This document shows, piece after piece, positions 32,389 through 44,303 of a DNA stretch of 64,000 nucleotides. The notes below the pieces were generated by a model, which did not search any database, was not told where the DNA came from, and saw nothing but the letters and a program-made list of their open reading frames with translations. This DNA is from Megascapheus bottae (taxonomy: Eukaryota > Chordata > Mammalia > Rodentia > Geomyidae): NCBI GenBank assembly GCA_024803745.1, contig JANJXV010000013.1, positions 11,272,501 through 11,336,500 of the forward strand, written 5' to 3'. Each line of letters begins with the position of its first letter. Within the stretch, counting starts at the first letter, position 1. Position numbers and translations under genes: made by a program.

Positions 32389-32394
32389 AATAAA
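32389..32394 (+). terminator. THAP12: Probable distal poly(A) signal of THAP12
   Basis: AATAAA followed by TGTGAATTTTGTTTAAAG. Confidence 0.65.
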
Positions 32395-32419
32395 ATGTGA
32401 ATTTTGTTTAAAGTTCAGG

Positions 32420-32505
32420 TATTTTTTTTTTCAGAGCTGAGGACTGAACTCAGGGCATTTGCACTTGCTGGGCAAGTGCTCTTCCACTGAACTAAATTTC
32501 CAAAT
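32420..32505 (-). repeat. ID-type SINE monomer, reverse
   Basis: GGACTGAACTCAGGGCATTT, then TGGGCAAGTGCTCTTCCACT. It lies just past the THAP12 end. Confidence 0.75.
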
Positions 32506-32850
32506 ACCTTATTTTTGATAGAGTCAAAACACAGTCTTATAAATTCCCTTATGGTAATCATTTGCGCAATCCAAAATGAAGTGTTTTGTGGCTTTTTTGA
32601 TAATGGAGTGTATTATTTAAGGTATATAAAATATTAAAGTAAGAGATCATTACCATTTACCTGTGTGTAAATATTATCTGCTGTATGGCTCCTAATATAA
32701 ATTGCCTAAGTTTGTGCTCTTGGTGCTGGTTAAATGTCAATGAATTCAGTTGCACAGCTACTATTAGATGTTTAGTGTTGGGCTAAGGTAGTGTCACTCA
32801 AACTGCAGAAACCGCACTTGGTTATTTGAAATGACGGAGTATATTTGCAA
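32506..32850. other. Downstream flank without recognised elements
   Basis: AT-rich. Nothing assignable. Confidence 0.4.
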
Positions 32851-32851
32851 G

Positions 32852-33056
32852 CTTTTTTTTTTTTTTTTTTTGCCAGTCCTGGGGCTTGAACTCAGGGCCT
32901 GGGCATTGTCCTTGGGCTTTCTCAAGGCTACCACTTGAGCCACCACACCATTTCTGGCTTTTTTTTCCCCCTATGTATGTGGTACCAAGGAATCGAACCT
33001 AGGTCTTCGTGCATGCTAGGCAAGTACTTCTACCACTAGACTTACCTCCCAGTTCC
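32852..33056 (-). repeat. IDL-Geo SINE, reverse
   Basis: Long T tail and complete dimer. Confidence 0.9.
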
Positions 33057-33204
33057 ACCCCCCCCCCTTTTTTTAAAATCATTTTCGCAGCTCTTGAGAG
33101 ATGCCTCTGTCCTTGGGAGAGAGCCGACCAAGTTCATGATGACAAGATGGTAGTGAAGGAAAGAGTTGGCCTTTCAGAACCTCTATGTAGTTTCATTTTG
33201 TTTT

Positions 33205-33295
33205 GTTTTTTTTTTTCTTTTATTGTCGGGTAATGTATAGAGGGGTTACAGTTAAATTCGTCAGGTAGTGTGTGCATTACTTCTCGAACCTGCAT
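33205..33295 (-). repeat. L1 3'-end fragment, reverse
   Basis: T-rich start and TGTATAGAGGGGTTACAGTT, the same tail motif as at 1020. Confidence 0.55.
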
Positions 33296-33392
33296 GCAGT
33301 TCTTAGGACACAAGAGTCATAGGATTTTGGCAGGCCAAAATCTCTGGGTCTGTTTCCTCAACTGTAAAAGCCAACCTTAAGATTGTAATATG

Positions 33393-33574
33393 AGGGGCCG
33401 GGAGTTTGGCCTTGTGGTAGAGTGCTTGCACAAAGACCTGGGTTCAATTCCTCGGTACCATATACATAGAAAAATCCAGAAGTGGTGCTGTGGCTCAAGA
33501 GGTAGGGCTCTAGCCTTGAGAAAGCCCAAGGACAGTACTCAGGCCCTAAGCCCAAGCCCACGACTAGAAAAAAA
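33393..33574 (+). repeat. IDL-Geo SINE, forward
   Basis: Small deletion in the head. Geo half and A tail present. Confidence 0.9.
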
Positions 33575-33589
33575 ATGATGAGTTAAATA

Positions 33590-34110
33590 AATCACTTTAT
33601 ATATAAAAAAAAAAGATTGTGATATGAGAATTGGGTGATTTGTGATTAATAACCTAAATACAATCACAACCTAATGCTGCTTACTACCATTCCCAAATTT
33701 CATATTTGAGGTCTTTTTCTGACAAGAGCCTTAAAACAGCATATGAAAGCCATACAAAATTATTAATACAGGCAGATTGGCCGTGAGCAGCTGATGTGTC
33801 ATTCATGTAGTATACCAAATGATTTTGCAGGCCATATGTGACTCTAGAGCTGGACATTTCCAACCTTGGAAAGAAGCCATTTAATCACATCTCACAGATT
33901 TATGTTTGGTTTTGTAAGTCTCATCTGGGCCTTCTGCATCAGCAGGTCAGCTGAGGTCTCAATATGCTTGGCCTGTCCATATATCTTTTATCTAGGGCTT
34001 ATGACATAATAGTCATAGAGCACTAAGAAGACAGAAAAAGCAGTAACTTAAAAGCCTGTGCGCAGCAGCTCACAAAATGTCACTTAAATCATTCTATCAC
34101 AGCAATCACT
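33590..34110. other. Downstream flank without recognised elements
   Basis: Nothing assignable. Confidence 0.4.
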
Positions 34111-34123
34111 TGGCCAGTCTAGA

Positions 34124-34335
34124 TTTTTTTTTTTTTTTTTTTTTTTTTTTGCCAGTCCTGGAGCTTAAACTCAGGGCCTGAGCACTGTCCTTGGGCTTTC
34201 TCAAGGCTAGTGGTCTGCCACTTGAGCCACTGCACCACTTCTGGCTCTTTCTATATATGTGGTACAGAGGAATTGAACCCCAGTCTTCATGCATGCTAGG
34301 CAAGCACTCTACCACTAAGCCAAACTTCCAGTCCC
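34124..34335 (-). repeat. IDL-Geo SINE, reverse
   Basis: Complete, with a T tail of about 26. Perfect 12-bp duplication CCAGTCTAGATT (34114-34125, 34336-34347). Confidence 0.93.
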
Positions 34336-34736
34336 CCAGTCTAGATTCTTGAAGGATGAAGAATTAGACTCCCTTTGAAGGGAGGAGCTTATTTTCAGGT
34401 ACCACATTGTAAATCCATGTAACAAACATTAAACATTAAGCTTTTAGTTTGTATTGAGTGCTTAAAAGTACCAATTTATGAATTAATTATTTATTTATGA
34501 CTAAGAACAAATCATTTATAAAAAATTTAATGTAATTTCTGTTTAATTCCTAGAAGAACTAGAGTGAGGTATGTAGTAGTTTGAATTGAAAGAGCCCTCC
34601 AGAGATCAGCTCCTCTAGTAGGTAGAGTCTGGTTTATTTTTGTTTTATTTTAAGGGCAGACTTCTTAAATGCTGTTTAAAGTAAAGTCATTCATAAGTCC
34701 CAAGAAGATTGTACTTGCAGTATTTATTAATATTTA

Positions 34737-34920
34737 TGCAATACTTCAGAGCTTGTAGCACATCTTGATTATCTCATTCAAGTTCCCAGAAAAAACCAGG
34801 CAGGCATTATTCCCATTTTTCAGTTGAGAAACTAAGCCTGCTCACACAGGTAAATTAATTCCCTCAAATTACATAGCTAATGAGTGCCAGAGCCAGGTAC
34901 TTCAGTCTAGGCCTTCAGTT
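34737..34920 (-). repeat. MIR, reverse
   Basis: TTCAGTTGAGAAACTAAGCC, then ACATAGCTAATGAGTGCCAG is the conserved MIR core in reverse. Confidence 0.7.
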
Positions 34921-36095
34921 TTCAAATTGATTATGAAAGCCACTTCATTCTTAAAGGTTTATAAAAGAAATATTTGCTTTGGGAATAGGCTTCTTTTATG
35001 TTCTTGCTTTATCCACTGCCAGCTTTCAGCACAGCATCTAAAATGTACTCATTATACTCGACATGAGTTCCCTGCAAAAAAAAAAAAAAAAATGGAGCCT
35101 GCAACTTCTGAGGCTTTACAAACTGGGTGTAGAAATGCTGCCACCTTTGTCTGGCTGCCAAGACACTACCACAAAGGACCATAGATCCAGGTCCATTTAT
35201 TTCACAAGAGTGGGTGCAGCTGTCTTTTTGCCATAATCAAATGTTCCCTTGCAGCCAGCTTTTTGTGGCCAGAAAAAACAAAGTCATTTTTAGTGCAGAT
35301 TAGCATAAAAATATTCACTAGATCAGTTTCAGGAAACAATTACTAGCTTAGAAACAATAAGTGTGATCTATAGGTGGGCTAAAATGGCAGTAAATTTCCA
35401 GACCCTTATACACCTTGTTTCTTACCATAAATACTGTATAAATAGAATACACTACATGCCACTATATTTGGTTTCATAAATTAGATTGAACAACAGACTT
35501 CAAAACTAGAGGTAGTAAATCTGTCCCCCTTTTTAATGCGTTTAAATTTACAGTAGTACTTTAAACATCTGGAAGTTTAAAGTCTTAATTCATTCCAAAT
35601 GTTCAACAAGGATACACTACAAAAAGAGGATATTGTAATTGGGGGATCGTTTTGACTCAATCTAAGACCTTTCTACTTTTTTCCATGTACGTTAATCACA
35701 TAAAGCTTGAGAGGGTCTTACAATAGGTCAGAAGAAGACATGGACCCAAAGGAAAAGGATGAGTTTTAAATGCTGCTAATTGACAGCATTGAACATCTAG
35801 GATGCTGCCAGAAAGTGCTACTGCCTTCTATAATCTGCTTAGGAAAGTATTATAAGGGGAATTTTTTTTAATTATTAAGATTGGTTTAGAGGAATCAAAA
35901 CATTTGGCTTCTATACTGTAATTCTGATAAACGAATCTTCCAATCTAAGAAAGGTCTGCAACCTGCAGGTCATGCTAGACTTAAGCATTCATTTGATGCA
36001 TACTCACATCCCTTGGCTGTTCATTAGGATCTGCTTCTATTTTCTTAAGAGGATGTGACAGAAGAGCCCCTGTCTGCAGCAGCTGCTGCTAGCAG
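34921..36095. other. Non-repetitive downstream flank
   Basis: No SINE in about 1.2 kb apart from an A-run (35074-35091), which stands out against the SINE density around it. No coding frame. Confidence 0.45.
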
Positions 36096-36097
36096 TG

Positions 36098-36240
36098 CTT
36101 TGTGCTAGGTACATGCAGAGTATATCATGGGATTCATCTAATTTAAACTTCTGGCCTATGAAGAAGTGTCTCATCTCTATTTTTCAGGTAAAAAACCTAA
36201 GAATCTGAAAGTCACACTAATGAAAGGTGGAAGCAGGATT
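36098..36240 (-). repeat. MIR, reverse
   Basis: TGTGCTAGGTACATGCAGAG, then ATCTCTATTTTTCAGGTAAA. Confidence 0.55.
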
Positions 36241-36414
36241 CTCACTTTTCTTGTTTTTATGTGCTTTTTTAATTTCAAATATAGTTTCGGATGGCTGTGG
36301 TACTCGGTTTATTTAGCATCAGGCTTAATGCTGAGTGTCATGGATACAAAGGTGAATAGTCTAGACCCTCAGTTGGCTCAATCGGTTGAGGAGTTTGTGC
36401 AAACTAGGGACTGA

Positions 36415-36622
36415 CTACAGGTAGCTACTCAGGAGGCTGAGATCTGAGGATCCTAGTTCAATCAGTTCAGGTAAGAGTGCATGAGACTCATTTCCAATGA
36501 GCCACCAGAAAACCAGAAGTGGCTCTGTGGCTCAACATGAGAGACTATTAGCCTTAAGCAAAAAAGTTCAGAGACAGTACCCAAACCCTGAGTTCAAGCC
36601 CCATGACTGACAAAAACAAAAA
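36415..36622 (+). repeat. B1-Geo SINE, forward
   Basis: Begins within the B1 head (GTAGCTACTCAGGAGGCTGA); the Geo half is complete. Confidence 0.82.
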
Positions 36623-36631
36623 GTATGAAGC

Positions 36632-36945
36632 TAAATACAGTGTGCTTTGCCTGGAATCCTAACTATTTGGGAAGTAGAGATTGGGAAGATCATAGTTTGA
36701 AGCCAATCCAGACAGAAAATTAGCAAGACCTCAAATCAGTAAAAAGCTGGGCCTGGTAGGGTGTGCCTACCATCCCAGCTACACAGAACACATAAGTAGG
36801 GGAGTCCAGGCTGACATAGGCAAAAAGCAAGGCCTTACTTAAAACCACAAAAAAATGTTGAAGGGGGAGCGCAGAGGTATGCCTACCTATTGAGTATGAG
36901 GCCCTGAGTTCAAACTCCAGACCCACCATACCACATGAGGGAAAA
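36632..36945 (+). repeat. Trimeric B1-B1-ID SINE, forward
   Basis: Left B1 (GATCATAGTTTGAAGCCAAT), middle B1-like unit (GCCTACCATCCCAGCTACAC) and right ID unit (GAGGCCCTGAGTTCAAACTC). Same order as at 22937. Confidence 0.7.
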
Positions 36946-37229
36946 GGTACAAAATACCATTGTCTCCAGGTGGTGAGACTGAGGAATTGATAAATTTTCC
37001 TTTTTAAACATTTCTATTTTCCACATTTTCTATAATATGTTTTCCCCATTTTGAAAGGGATCGAATAGCATTCTGAAATAGAAAAGTCAAGATGACTTAT
37101 GTGACAGCATTTTTCTTCCAGAATATTTTTTCCCAGCTTTTCCAGCTCACTTAATACATGTCACCCCAATTACTATGCTAGATATTTCACCTAGAGGTAA
37201 GACACTGATCCTAGAATGGCTAGTTATTT

Positions 37230-37745
37230 AGCTGCTAGTTCTTCAAGGCCCAGCTCAAGTTCCTTATCAAGACACCCCTGCCTTTGTTTTCCCCCAGTTA
37301 TCACCCTCAGTGTTCCCACCCTGGTCCAAACTTTCACCATCTCCCACCTCACCTTTCCCCTGAGCTTGTTTTCCACCCAACAGAGTGATTGTGGAGACAT
37401 CCTCACCCTTTGGTGGTGGTCTTCACATTGAGGCCAAGTTCCTGGCCCTCTGTGAGCTGATCCATGCCACTGTCTGGCCTTAGCCTTAATCATCTTTGGT
37501 TTCTCTCACTACGTCTAGGTGGCAGCCTCCCAAGCTTTTAGCTCACTTTTCATATCATTTGAGGCTCTGCTTTCCAAACTTACCTCCACAGAGAAGTTTT
37601 CCCTGCTTCTTTCAGAACTACTTTCCTAAAAATAATTGGTTTTCTTCCGCTAGTGCATCAATTCTTTTAAATTTTAGAACATTGGTCCAGTTCACTGTAG
37701 TTGTTTCCCCACTGTAAACCAGTAGCTAGTGAATAAATGAATGAA
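37230..37745 (+). repeat. L2-type fragments
   Basis: TTCTTCAAGGCCCAGCTCAA near 37237 and the right end GTGAATAAATGAATGAA (37730-37745) fit the end of L2 elements. Diverged. Confidence 0.5.
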
Positions 37746-38610
37746 GGAAGGAAACCAGTGGGGGAATTCAAAGTGGATAGAAGATTGGGAGAGGTAAGAG
37801 AAAGGGACTTAGGAGCCAACCCATGAAAACCCTAGGGAGTTCCTGGCCATTATTTTCTGGACAAGGAGTATAAGAGAAACAGCCTAGAGTGGACTGTGAC
37901 CTCACCATAGAAATGGTGTCCTTTACATACCAGATGGATTTGGTGATGCCCAGCCTGCAGTTTCTAGGCCTGGTGACAGACACAAACTGAAGAACAAACC
38001 CCATCAATCTTATTGCTAATAACATCTGCGGCTGGTATAGTCTCTCTTCCAAAATGCTATAGATCTTCAGACATGATCCCTTTGGTTTCCCCAGACTCTT
38101 GCTGCAGTAATGACCTTGGCTTGTGACTTGCCTCCTCCCCCGCTGTTTAATACCCTCCTATTTATCACCATCTTACCCCTTCCTTTCCAAGTCAAGTAAT
38201 TCCGTCCTTGATTTCTTTCTTCCCTTCCTCCTCTTCTCAAAGCACAACCCATATAATTTTCATTGCCCTCTTTAGAACCTGCTTGTGTGTGAGCTGCCTT
38301 TTTATAGAGAATGAGAACAGGCCTAACACGGGGGTGGGCAGAGAGCTATGCATCTCTACATGACCCTGTTCCACAGTGGCTTTCCCCTCAAGGCTGTAGT
38401 TCCTTTCTCAGCTTTGCAGTCTCCCTGCAGGAGAGTTCACTAAATACAAAGAAGCCTGCTGGTGCTTTAAAATCACTAATAATCTCTAGTGTTAGTTTGA
38501 AGTTGAGTCCCCTGATGAATTTAACCTCATGAGATACATCTATGTGCTTAAATAATAGAATTAGGTACGGCTGGCTTCTGCAGTGCTTTATGTAGGGACA
38601 CACATAAGAA
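37746..38610. other. Downstream flank without recognised elements
   Basis: Several short frames on both strands, none with a recognisable domain. Confidence 0.4.
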
Positions 38611-38619
38611 GGAAAGTAG

Positions 38620-38857
38620 TTGCCAGGCACAGTGGCTCATGCCTATAATTCCACTCTGGAGGCTGAGATCTGAGGATCACAGTTCAAAGCCAGCCTGGGC
38701 ATTGAAGAATGTTAGACTCTTATTTCCAATTAACCACTAGAAAACCAGAAGTGGTGCTGTGGCTCAAGGGGTAAAGCAAGTAGCCTTGAGCTGAAGAGCT
38801 CAGGGACAGCGCCCAAGCCAAGAATTCAAGCCCCATTACTGACAAAAAAAAAAAAAG
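38620..38857 (+). repeat. B1-Geo SINE, forward
   Basis: Complete, with poly-A. GAAGGAAAG-type flanks occur on both sides (GAAGGAAAGTAGT, GAAGGAAAGCAGT). Confidence 0.88.
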
Positions 38858-39370
38858 GAAGGAAAGCAGTGTTCATTGATTATCTCTGCCATGCAAGGCC
38901 CAGTGGTTAATATGTACTACCTCATTGGCTCATTGGTGACTCACAACTTAATGAGGTTAATATCTCCACAAGAGAACTGTATGTCAAAGGAATCACTTTC
39001 CTCAGGACACAAAGTCATGACTTGCAAATCTGGAGTTACTGTCTTCATACTACTGTGCTGCACCCTGCACCCCACCACAGCACACCACAGGTCTGCCCAG
39101 TCCTTATGACAACTGAGCCACGAGTTATGCCCCAGGGACCTGCCAGGATGTAACACCCCTGGCAACTTGGCATCATGCCTCCTCTCCTTTGACTCTGTGG
39201 CTTGTCAGATTCCTTCCTATGCCCATCGCTGGAGAGATTGGAATCCTGCTCTAGAAGGATGCGGGCACTGCTTGTGTATGCTGGAGAAAAATCCATGGTT
39301 GGACAGAGCAACAGCAGGGAATGTGGGGGTTCTATGTTGGGAGCCTAAGTACACTGCTGGCCTTCTATGG
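38858..39370. other. Downstream flank; possible MIR in reverse
   Basis: 38900-39060 (CAAAGTCATGACTTGCAAATCTG region) has faint MIR character. No gene. Confidence 0.35.
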
Positions 39371-39805
39371 TAGCCAGCTTTTCATTGTTGTGGCAAAATG
39401 ACTAAGAAAGTCAACTTAAAGGTGAAAGGATTTACTCTGACTATGGTTTCAAAGATTTCAGTCCACAGTCACCTGGTGCCATTCATTGTTGGTGGGCTTG
39501 TGGTAAGGTGTGTGTGGTAGAAAATTGCTACCTCATGGCAGCCTCAAGTGGAACAGAAAGGGGCTGGGTATAAACTATGTCCTTTAATCCCATGCTTCCA
39601 GTGACCTGCTTCTCCAACGAAACCATGCTCCTAAAGTTGTTACCACCTTCCAGGAGTCATTAAGGTGTTTAATCCATCAGTGAGTTGATCCACGGATGAG
39701 GATAGAGCCCTGAGGATTCAGTCAGCTCCTAGAGGCTCCATGGACATGGCTACAATGGGGACCAAGCATTAGTTTTCGGAGGATATTCCAAATTGAAGCC
39801 ATAAC
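39371..39805 (-). repeat. Ancient mammalian repeat, related to that at 9110
   Basis: TTTTCATTGTTGTGGCAAAATG, ACCACCTTCCAGGAGTCATT, then GGAGGATATTCCAAATTGAAGC follow the order of the same old family. Name and strand uncertain. Confidence 0.4.
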
Positions 39806-39971
39806 AGCGTGAGGAACCTTGGGTGAACCCCTTCACCTCTCTGAGCTCAGATGTCACAGTTTTTTTCTTGTGGAATCATCCTGGAGTGATGCTTTCTCCA
39901 ACCAAGGGCCCGGCTAAGCTGCTGACTCCAGAACAAGCCTGGAGTACTGATGTGAAGAACTTGTGACTCTT

Positions 39972-40237
39972 TCCTCCTCCTCCTCCTCCTCCTCCTCCTC
40001 CTCCTCCTCCTCCTCCTTCTTCTCCTCCGCTGCCGCCGCCGCCTCCTTTGTTGCCAGTCCTGGGGCTTGAACTCAGGGCCTGAGCACTGTCCTTGGACTT
40101 TTTTCTCAAGCCTAGAGCTCTACCTCTTGGGCCACAGCACCACTTCCAGCTTTTTTCTGTGTATGTGGTACCAAGGAATTGAACCCCAGTCTTGGTGCAT
40201 GCTAGGTGAGCACTCTACCACTAGGCCACACTTCCAG
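39972..40237 (-). repeat. (TCC)n grown from the tail of an IDL-Geo SINE, reverse
   Basis: TCC/GCC run 39972-40048, then a complete reverse IDL-Geo. The 12-bp duplication CTGATGTGAAGA (39947-39958, 40238-40249) lies outside the microsatellite, so the run is part of the inserted unit. Confidence 0.92.
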
Positions 40238-40279
40238 CTGATGTGAAGACTTGAAGACACTTCTCTCTGTCCATCCACT

Positions 40280-40370
40280 GACCTTGAGAGAGATGTGGAA
40301 CAAGTTGGTATCCATTTCTAGACCTCAGTTTCCCCATCAATAACGCAAGGATGATACACCATGGCCCATG
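40280..40370 (+). repeat. MIR fragment, forward
   Basis: GACCTCAGTTTCCCCATCAA followed by AACGCAAGGATGATA. Confidence 0.55.
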
Positions 40371-40799
40371 ATGGAACAGAAATACTCTGAAAAAAGAAAA
40401 GATGCTAAGTGGAATTAGAGAAAGGGCAAGCAGCCACAGACCTGGAGTTGTGTGGTGAGCGCTGAGTCAGGAGGGCTGGGTAGGCTCAGCAGGTAAGGAG
40501 TAGGCTGGCCTGGACAATGGGGCAGAAGAGCCGGCTGCGAGTAGGGAAGAGAGGGCTGCTACTCTCTCCTTCCTTCCCATCCACTTCCATAGTGTCTTCC
40601 ATACAGCTCAAGCACCCCTCTGAATTTTAGGAGACTGTTGAGACATGCTTTCAATTGACTAATAGCTTTCAGGGGAATTACAAGTATTTCCACTATAAAC
40701 ATACACTAGTTTTAAGTTGCATCCCAATTCTACAACCATGAAATTGTGTGTATCTTAGAATTGAGAAAATATAGTTCTGTCATTTCAGAATGAATTCTA
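40371..40799. other. Downstream flank without recognised elements
   Basis: Nothing assignable. Confidence 0.4.
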
Positions 40800-40965
40800 C
40801 CAGAAAGAGTTAAGTCATGTAGACTTTGAGAGCAATATTCACATTCCTGTTCTCCCACATACTAGCTGTGTTATTCTGGGCAAGTCACTTGATTTCTCTT
40901 AAGTGTCAATTCATTCTTAAGATGGGCCATAAATTGCCTGCATAGAGGGGTAAGCAGTTAAGGTT
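40800..40965 (+). repeat. MIR, forward
   Basis: CTAGCTGTGTTATTCTGGGC, then AAGTCACTTGATTTCTCTTA is a clear MIR core. Confidence 0.75.
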
Positions 40966-41079
40966 GATTGAATCTGAATGTTGATTCACTTTGGAGAGAG
41001 GTCTATGGGAACCTATTTTGTCTAAAACTTATTGGTTATCATGTATTTTCTACAACAACGATATGCCATCATTTAGGGT

Positions 41080-41280
41080 AATACGCCACAACAGTGGTCC
41101 CCAATGGAGATGTTTTTCCCTCTCACGTGATGCTTGGCAATGTCTAGAGACCTGCTTGGTTGTCATAGCCATGGGAAAGTCAGTACCACGAGCAGCTGGA
41201 GCACAGATGCCACAAAGGTTACTGTGTAAGCTACTGAGAAAGACTGTTCCTCAGCTCAGGGCAATCTGCCCCAAGTGATC
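41080..41280 (+). repeat. MER5-type hAT DNA transposon relic
   Basis: ACAACAGTGGTCCCCAATGG, GCAATGTCTAGAGACCTGC, TTGGTTGTCATAGCCATGG match the order of MER5 elements (non-autonomous hAT-Charlie). Confidence 0.65.
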
Positions 41281-41295
41281 ACTGAGGTTAAGAAG

Positions 41296-41450
41296 GTAGA
41301 CTGCTGTGGCTCAAGAATTAGAGTGCCTGCCTTGGGTAGAAAAAGCTAAGCAAGAGCTTGAAGCGCCCTAAACACAAGCTTCAGTACCAGTACACATGCA
41401 TACACACAAGTATGGAGGAGGAGGATGAAGAGGAGGAGGAGGAGGAAGAA
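41296..41450 (+). repeat. Geo-like SINE fragment with a GGA-rich tail
   Basis: CTGTGGCTCAAGAATTAGAG, then TTCAGTACCAG and a CA-rich stretch, followed by GGA/GAA (41415-41450). Confidence 0.6.
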
Positions 41451-41479
41451 GAATATGACAACAACTGAAAGAAAAAGAA

Positions 41480-41735
41480 AGTTTGGCACTGATAGTTTAT
41501 ACCTGTAATCCCAGTGACTCATGCTGGAAGATTAAGGTTCAAAGCCATCCCAGGCAGGAAAGTCTTCAGAAGTTCATCTCCGACTAATAAGAAAAAATGT
41601 TGGATAGAAATGTGGCCCAAGTGATAGAGCACCAGCCATGAGCAAAAGAAGCCATGAGAGCATAAGCCCTAGTGCTGGCTTAGATGCATGCATGTGTATG
41701 CATGCACATATATACATACACACAGTAGACTAGAT
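41480..41735 (+). repeat. B1-Geo SINE, forward, diverged
   Basis: TACCTGTAATCCCAGTGACT, then the Geo half and a TGCA/TATA-rich tail. Confidence 0.72.
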
Positions 41736-42000
41736 TCTGATGATGTGGTGTGGATCCGGGCTCTGTAATTCTACCTATGTATACTAACCATTTCCTTGAT
41801 GTCTGAACTTAAACATTTTGTCTGTGAGAGGACAGGCACCATGTATGAAGTGATTGAGATGTGTTAAGACAGCACGCAGGTGGAGCCTTTCAGACGTCGA
41901 CTTCTGGGAGCTTTTGAGTGCTGAGTGAGCCCTAAATTTAGAGAAAGTACCTTGGCTAGTACCAAGACCTAAGATAAATTTCTCAACTCCTTTAGCCAAA

Positions 42001-42276
42001 GTGTGTGTGTGTGTGTGCACTCTGGGGCTTGAAATTGGGGCCTGGGCCTTGAGCTTTTTTGCTCAAGGGTAGCGCTCTACAACTTGAGCTTCATTTCCAG
42101 GACTTTTGATAGTTTATTAGAAACTTTCCTGTGCTAGTTGGCTTTGAACCATGATTCTCAGATCTCAGCCTCCTAAGTAGCTAGGGTTATAGGCATGAGT
42201 CACTGCCCAGCAATACATTTGTTAAAAGAAAGAAAGAAGAAAAGAAAAAGGAAAGGAAAGGAAGGAGAGAGATTGT
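42001..42276 (-). repeat. (GT)n, B1-Geo SINE reverse, then a (GAAA)n tract
   Basis: GT run 42001-42018 in the tail position, SINE to 42212, GAAA/AAGG tract 42228-42275 on the head side. Confidence 0.82.
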
Positions 42277-42902
42277 GAAGGGGTCAAATGAAATCAAGGA
42301 TGTGCTACCGCCATGGAAACAGGGAAATGTTACACATACACTTGTATCAATGTTACTGCCTCAATCTCTATTATGTAAGGGTATGTTGTGTGGTGAAGCA
42401 ACACTCGCCCCAGGCAGTCTGTAACTCAACATAAGGGACTGCCGAGAGGGTCAGGGCTCAGAGCACATTGCAGGCCCACAGCAGGCCGTTCCTTAAGTAC
42501 ATCCTCAGCTGTGCATCCAGGAAGCTGCCTGGATTATACTGTTAGGTTCAAACTGAGCCCAGCTTCACATACCACTTTTCCCGCAGGAGTGCTTGGGGGA
42601 CCAGTGTGCACACTTGTTCCACAGGCTCTAAACCCAGGGAAAAATAGCATGTACATGGAAAGAGAGCCCTGCAAGACCCTGACTGGGAATCCATTCCTAC
42701 TCCACCTCTGCCTTCTCTTCGTTGTCAAATGCAGGAGCTGAATTGATTAGAGCCCCTCCCCCAGGCCTGCTGGAAACCTTGCTGCAAGCCAGAAGGGACC
42801 AAATGAGGACTTTTACCTTTAGCAATTATATTAAGGAGCAGTTATCGGACAGGAACAGCGAGGAGAAATAAACACACTTAAACTCAAGCAATCCTCCTTT
42901 TG
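42277..42902. other. Non-repetitive sequence; possible conserved element at 42720-42870
   Basis: No gene. 42720-42870 has GAATTGATTAGAGC and TTAGCAATTATATTAAGG, homeodomain-like cores in otherwise mixed sequence. Confidence 0.35.
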
Positions 42903-43076
42903 AAACCAGGAGCTGTGGCTCACTCTTTGAATCCTAGCTACTCAGGAGGCTGAGATCTGAGGATCACAATGTGAAAGCAGCCCAGGCAGAAAAGTCTGTG
43001 AAACTCTTATCTCCAATTAAAAGCCAAATGTGTGGCTCAAGTGGTCGAACAGTAGCCTTGAGCAAAAACAAAGTGG
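42903..43076 (+). repeat. B1-Geo SINE, forward, shortened
   Basis: The B1 head is full. The Geo half stops after CAGTAGCCTTGAGC. Confidence 0.8.
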
Positions 43077-43766
43077 GGTGAGTGTCTTTCTACTGGCACA
43101 GAAACAAAACAATAAAAGAATATCTACTTTTTGAAGCAGTGGATAGTGTGTCCTTCTTGCTGATGGTAGCACCAGAGCACACATTAAATAACTTACTCAC
43201 AGAGCCACGTCACTTGTGCCAATATACCACAATACCCCAAGCCAGAATGGGGGGAAAAGATCTTGGCAAGGCTAGGCGCTTAAGACTTGTGGACTGAGTT
43301 TCATGAATGAATGCCCAAGGCAAATTGCTAAATAGCTTGTTCCTCTCTGAGCTCTGAGCATGGCTGCCTCTGGCCACCACTTCCCCAGCCTCCCAGCGCC
43401 TCTTCACTCTTGCCAAGAGCTCCACATCCTCTCCGTAGAGGATAACTGCTCTCCAACTGCCCTCCATCAACAACTGCAAATAACAACTTGTCCCAAATCC
43501 TGAAGGGCCTTAGTGACACACAGCTGAGTGATCTCTAGCACTTGATTTTGTGGGGGTCCACATCAGTAAGGGGTGAAAGGAGATGGGTAAGAAATCCAGC
43601 TAACTACAAGAGAACAAGGCAAAGGCAGTCCCAGAAGGGGAGGCTCAGGGAAGCTGCCCCTAGAGGGTGAGGCTACTTTGCAATAGGCAGATCTGAATCT
43701 GACCATCTAAGCCACAGCTCATCTCTCTCAATGTAGCTTCCATGCAGTGTACACACTAGAGAATGA
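43077..43766. other. Downstream flank without recognised elements
   Basis: Short frames on both strands without domains. Confidence 0.4.
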
Positions 43767-43771
43767 AGAAA

Positions 43772-43961
43772 CTTTTCTTTTTGCCAGCCAGGGGCATGAA
43801 CTCAGGGCCTGAACACTGGCCTTGGACTTTCTCAAGGCTAGAGCTCTACCACTTGAGCCTCAGCACCACTTCCAGCTTTTTCTATGTATGTGGTACTGAG
43901 GAATCGAACCTTCATGTATGCTAAGCAAGCACGCTACCACTAAGGCCAAACTTCTGGCCCC
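43772..43961 (-). repeat. IDL-Geo SINE, reverse
   Basis: Complete except for a small gap in the head. AAGAAACTTTT occurs on both sides. Confidence 0.9.
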
Positions 43962-44049
43962 AAGAAACTTTTTTTTTTTCCTAGCAGCTCTGAATCAGCT
44001 CTGGGGGGAAAAAAAAGAAAGTAACTGCTGCTAAGACCCATTGCTTGCT

Positions 44050-44303
44050 ATTACATTCTACTTTATTTTATTTTTATTTTTGTTGCCAGACCTGGGGCTT
44101 GAACTCTGGGCCTAGGCACTGTCCGTGAGCTTTGGTGTTCAAGATCAGTGCTCTTGAGCCACAACCTCACTTCTGGCTTTTCATGATTAATTGGAGATAA
44201 AAGTCTCACTGATTTTTCTGCCTGGGCTAGCTTTGAACCACAATCCCCAGATCTCAATCTCCTGAGTAGCTAGGATTACAGGCCTGAGCCATCAGCACCC
44301 AGT
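44050..44303 (-). repeat. B1-Geo SINE, reverse
   Basis: A/T-rich tail (TTTATTTTATTTTTATTT) and complete dimer. Confidence 0.87.

Larger units (their letters stand above)
31341..32410 (+). other. THAP12: THAP12 3' UTR
   Basis: About 1.07 kb from the stop to the last poly(A) signal. It contains one B1+ID composite. The end is inferred from AATAAA at 32389-32394 followed by a T/GT-rich stretch. Confidence 0.75.
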
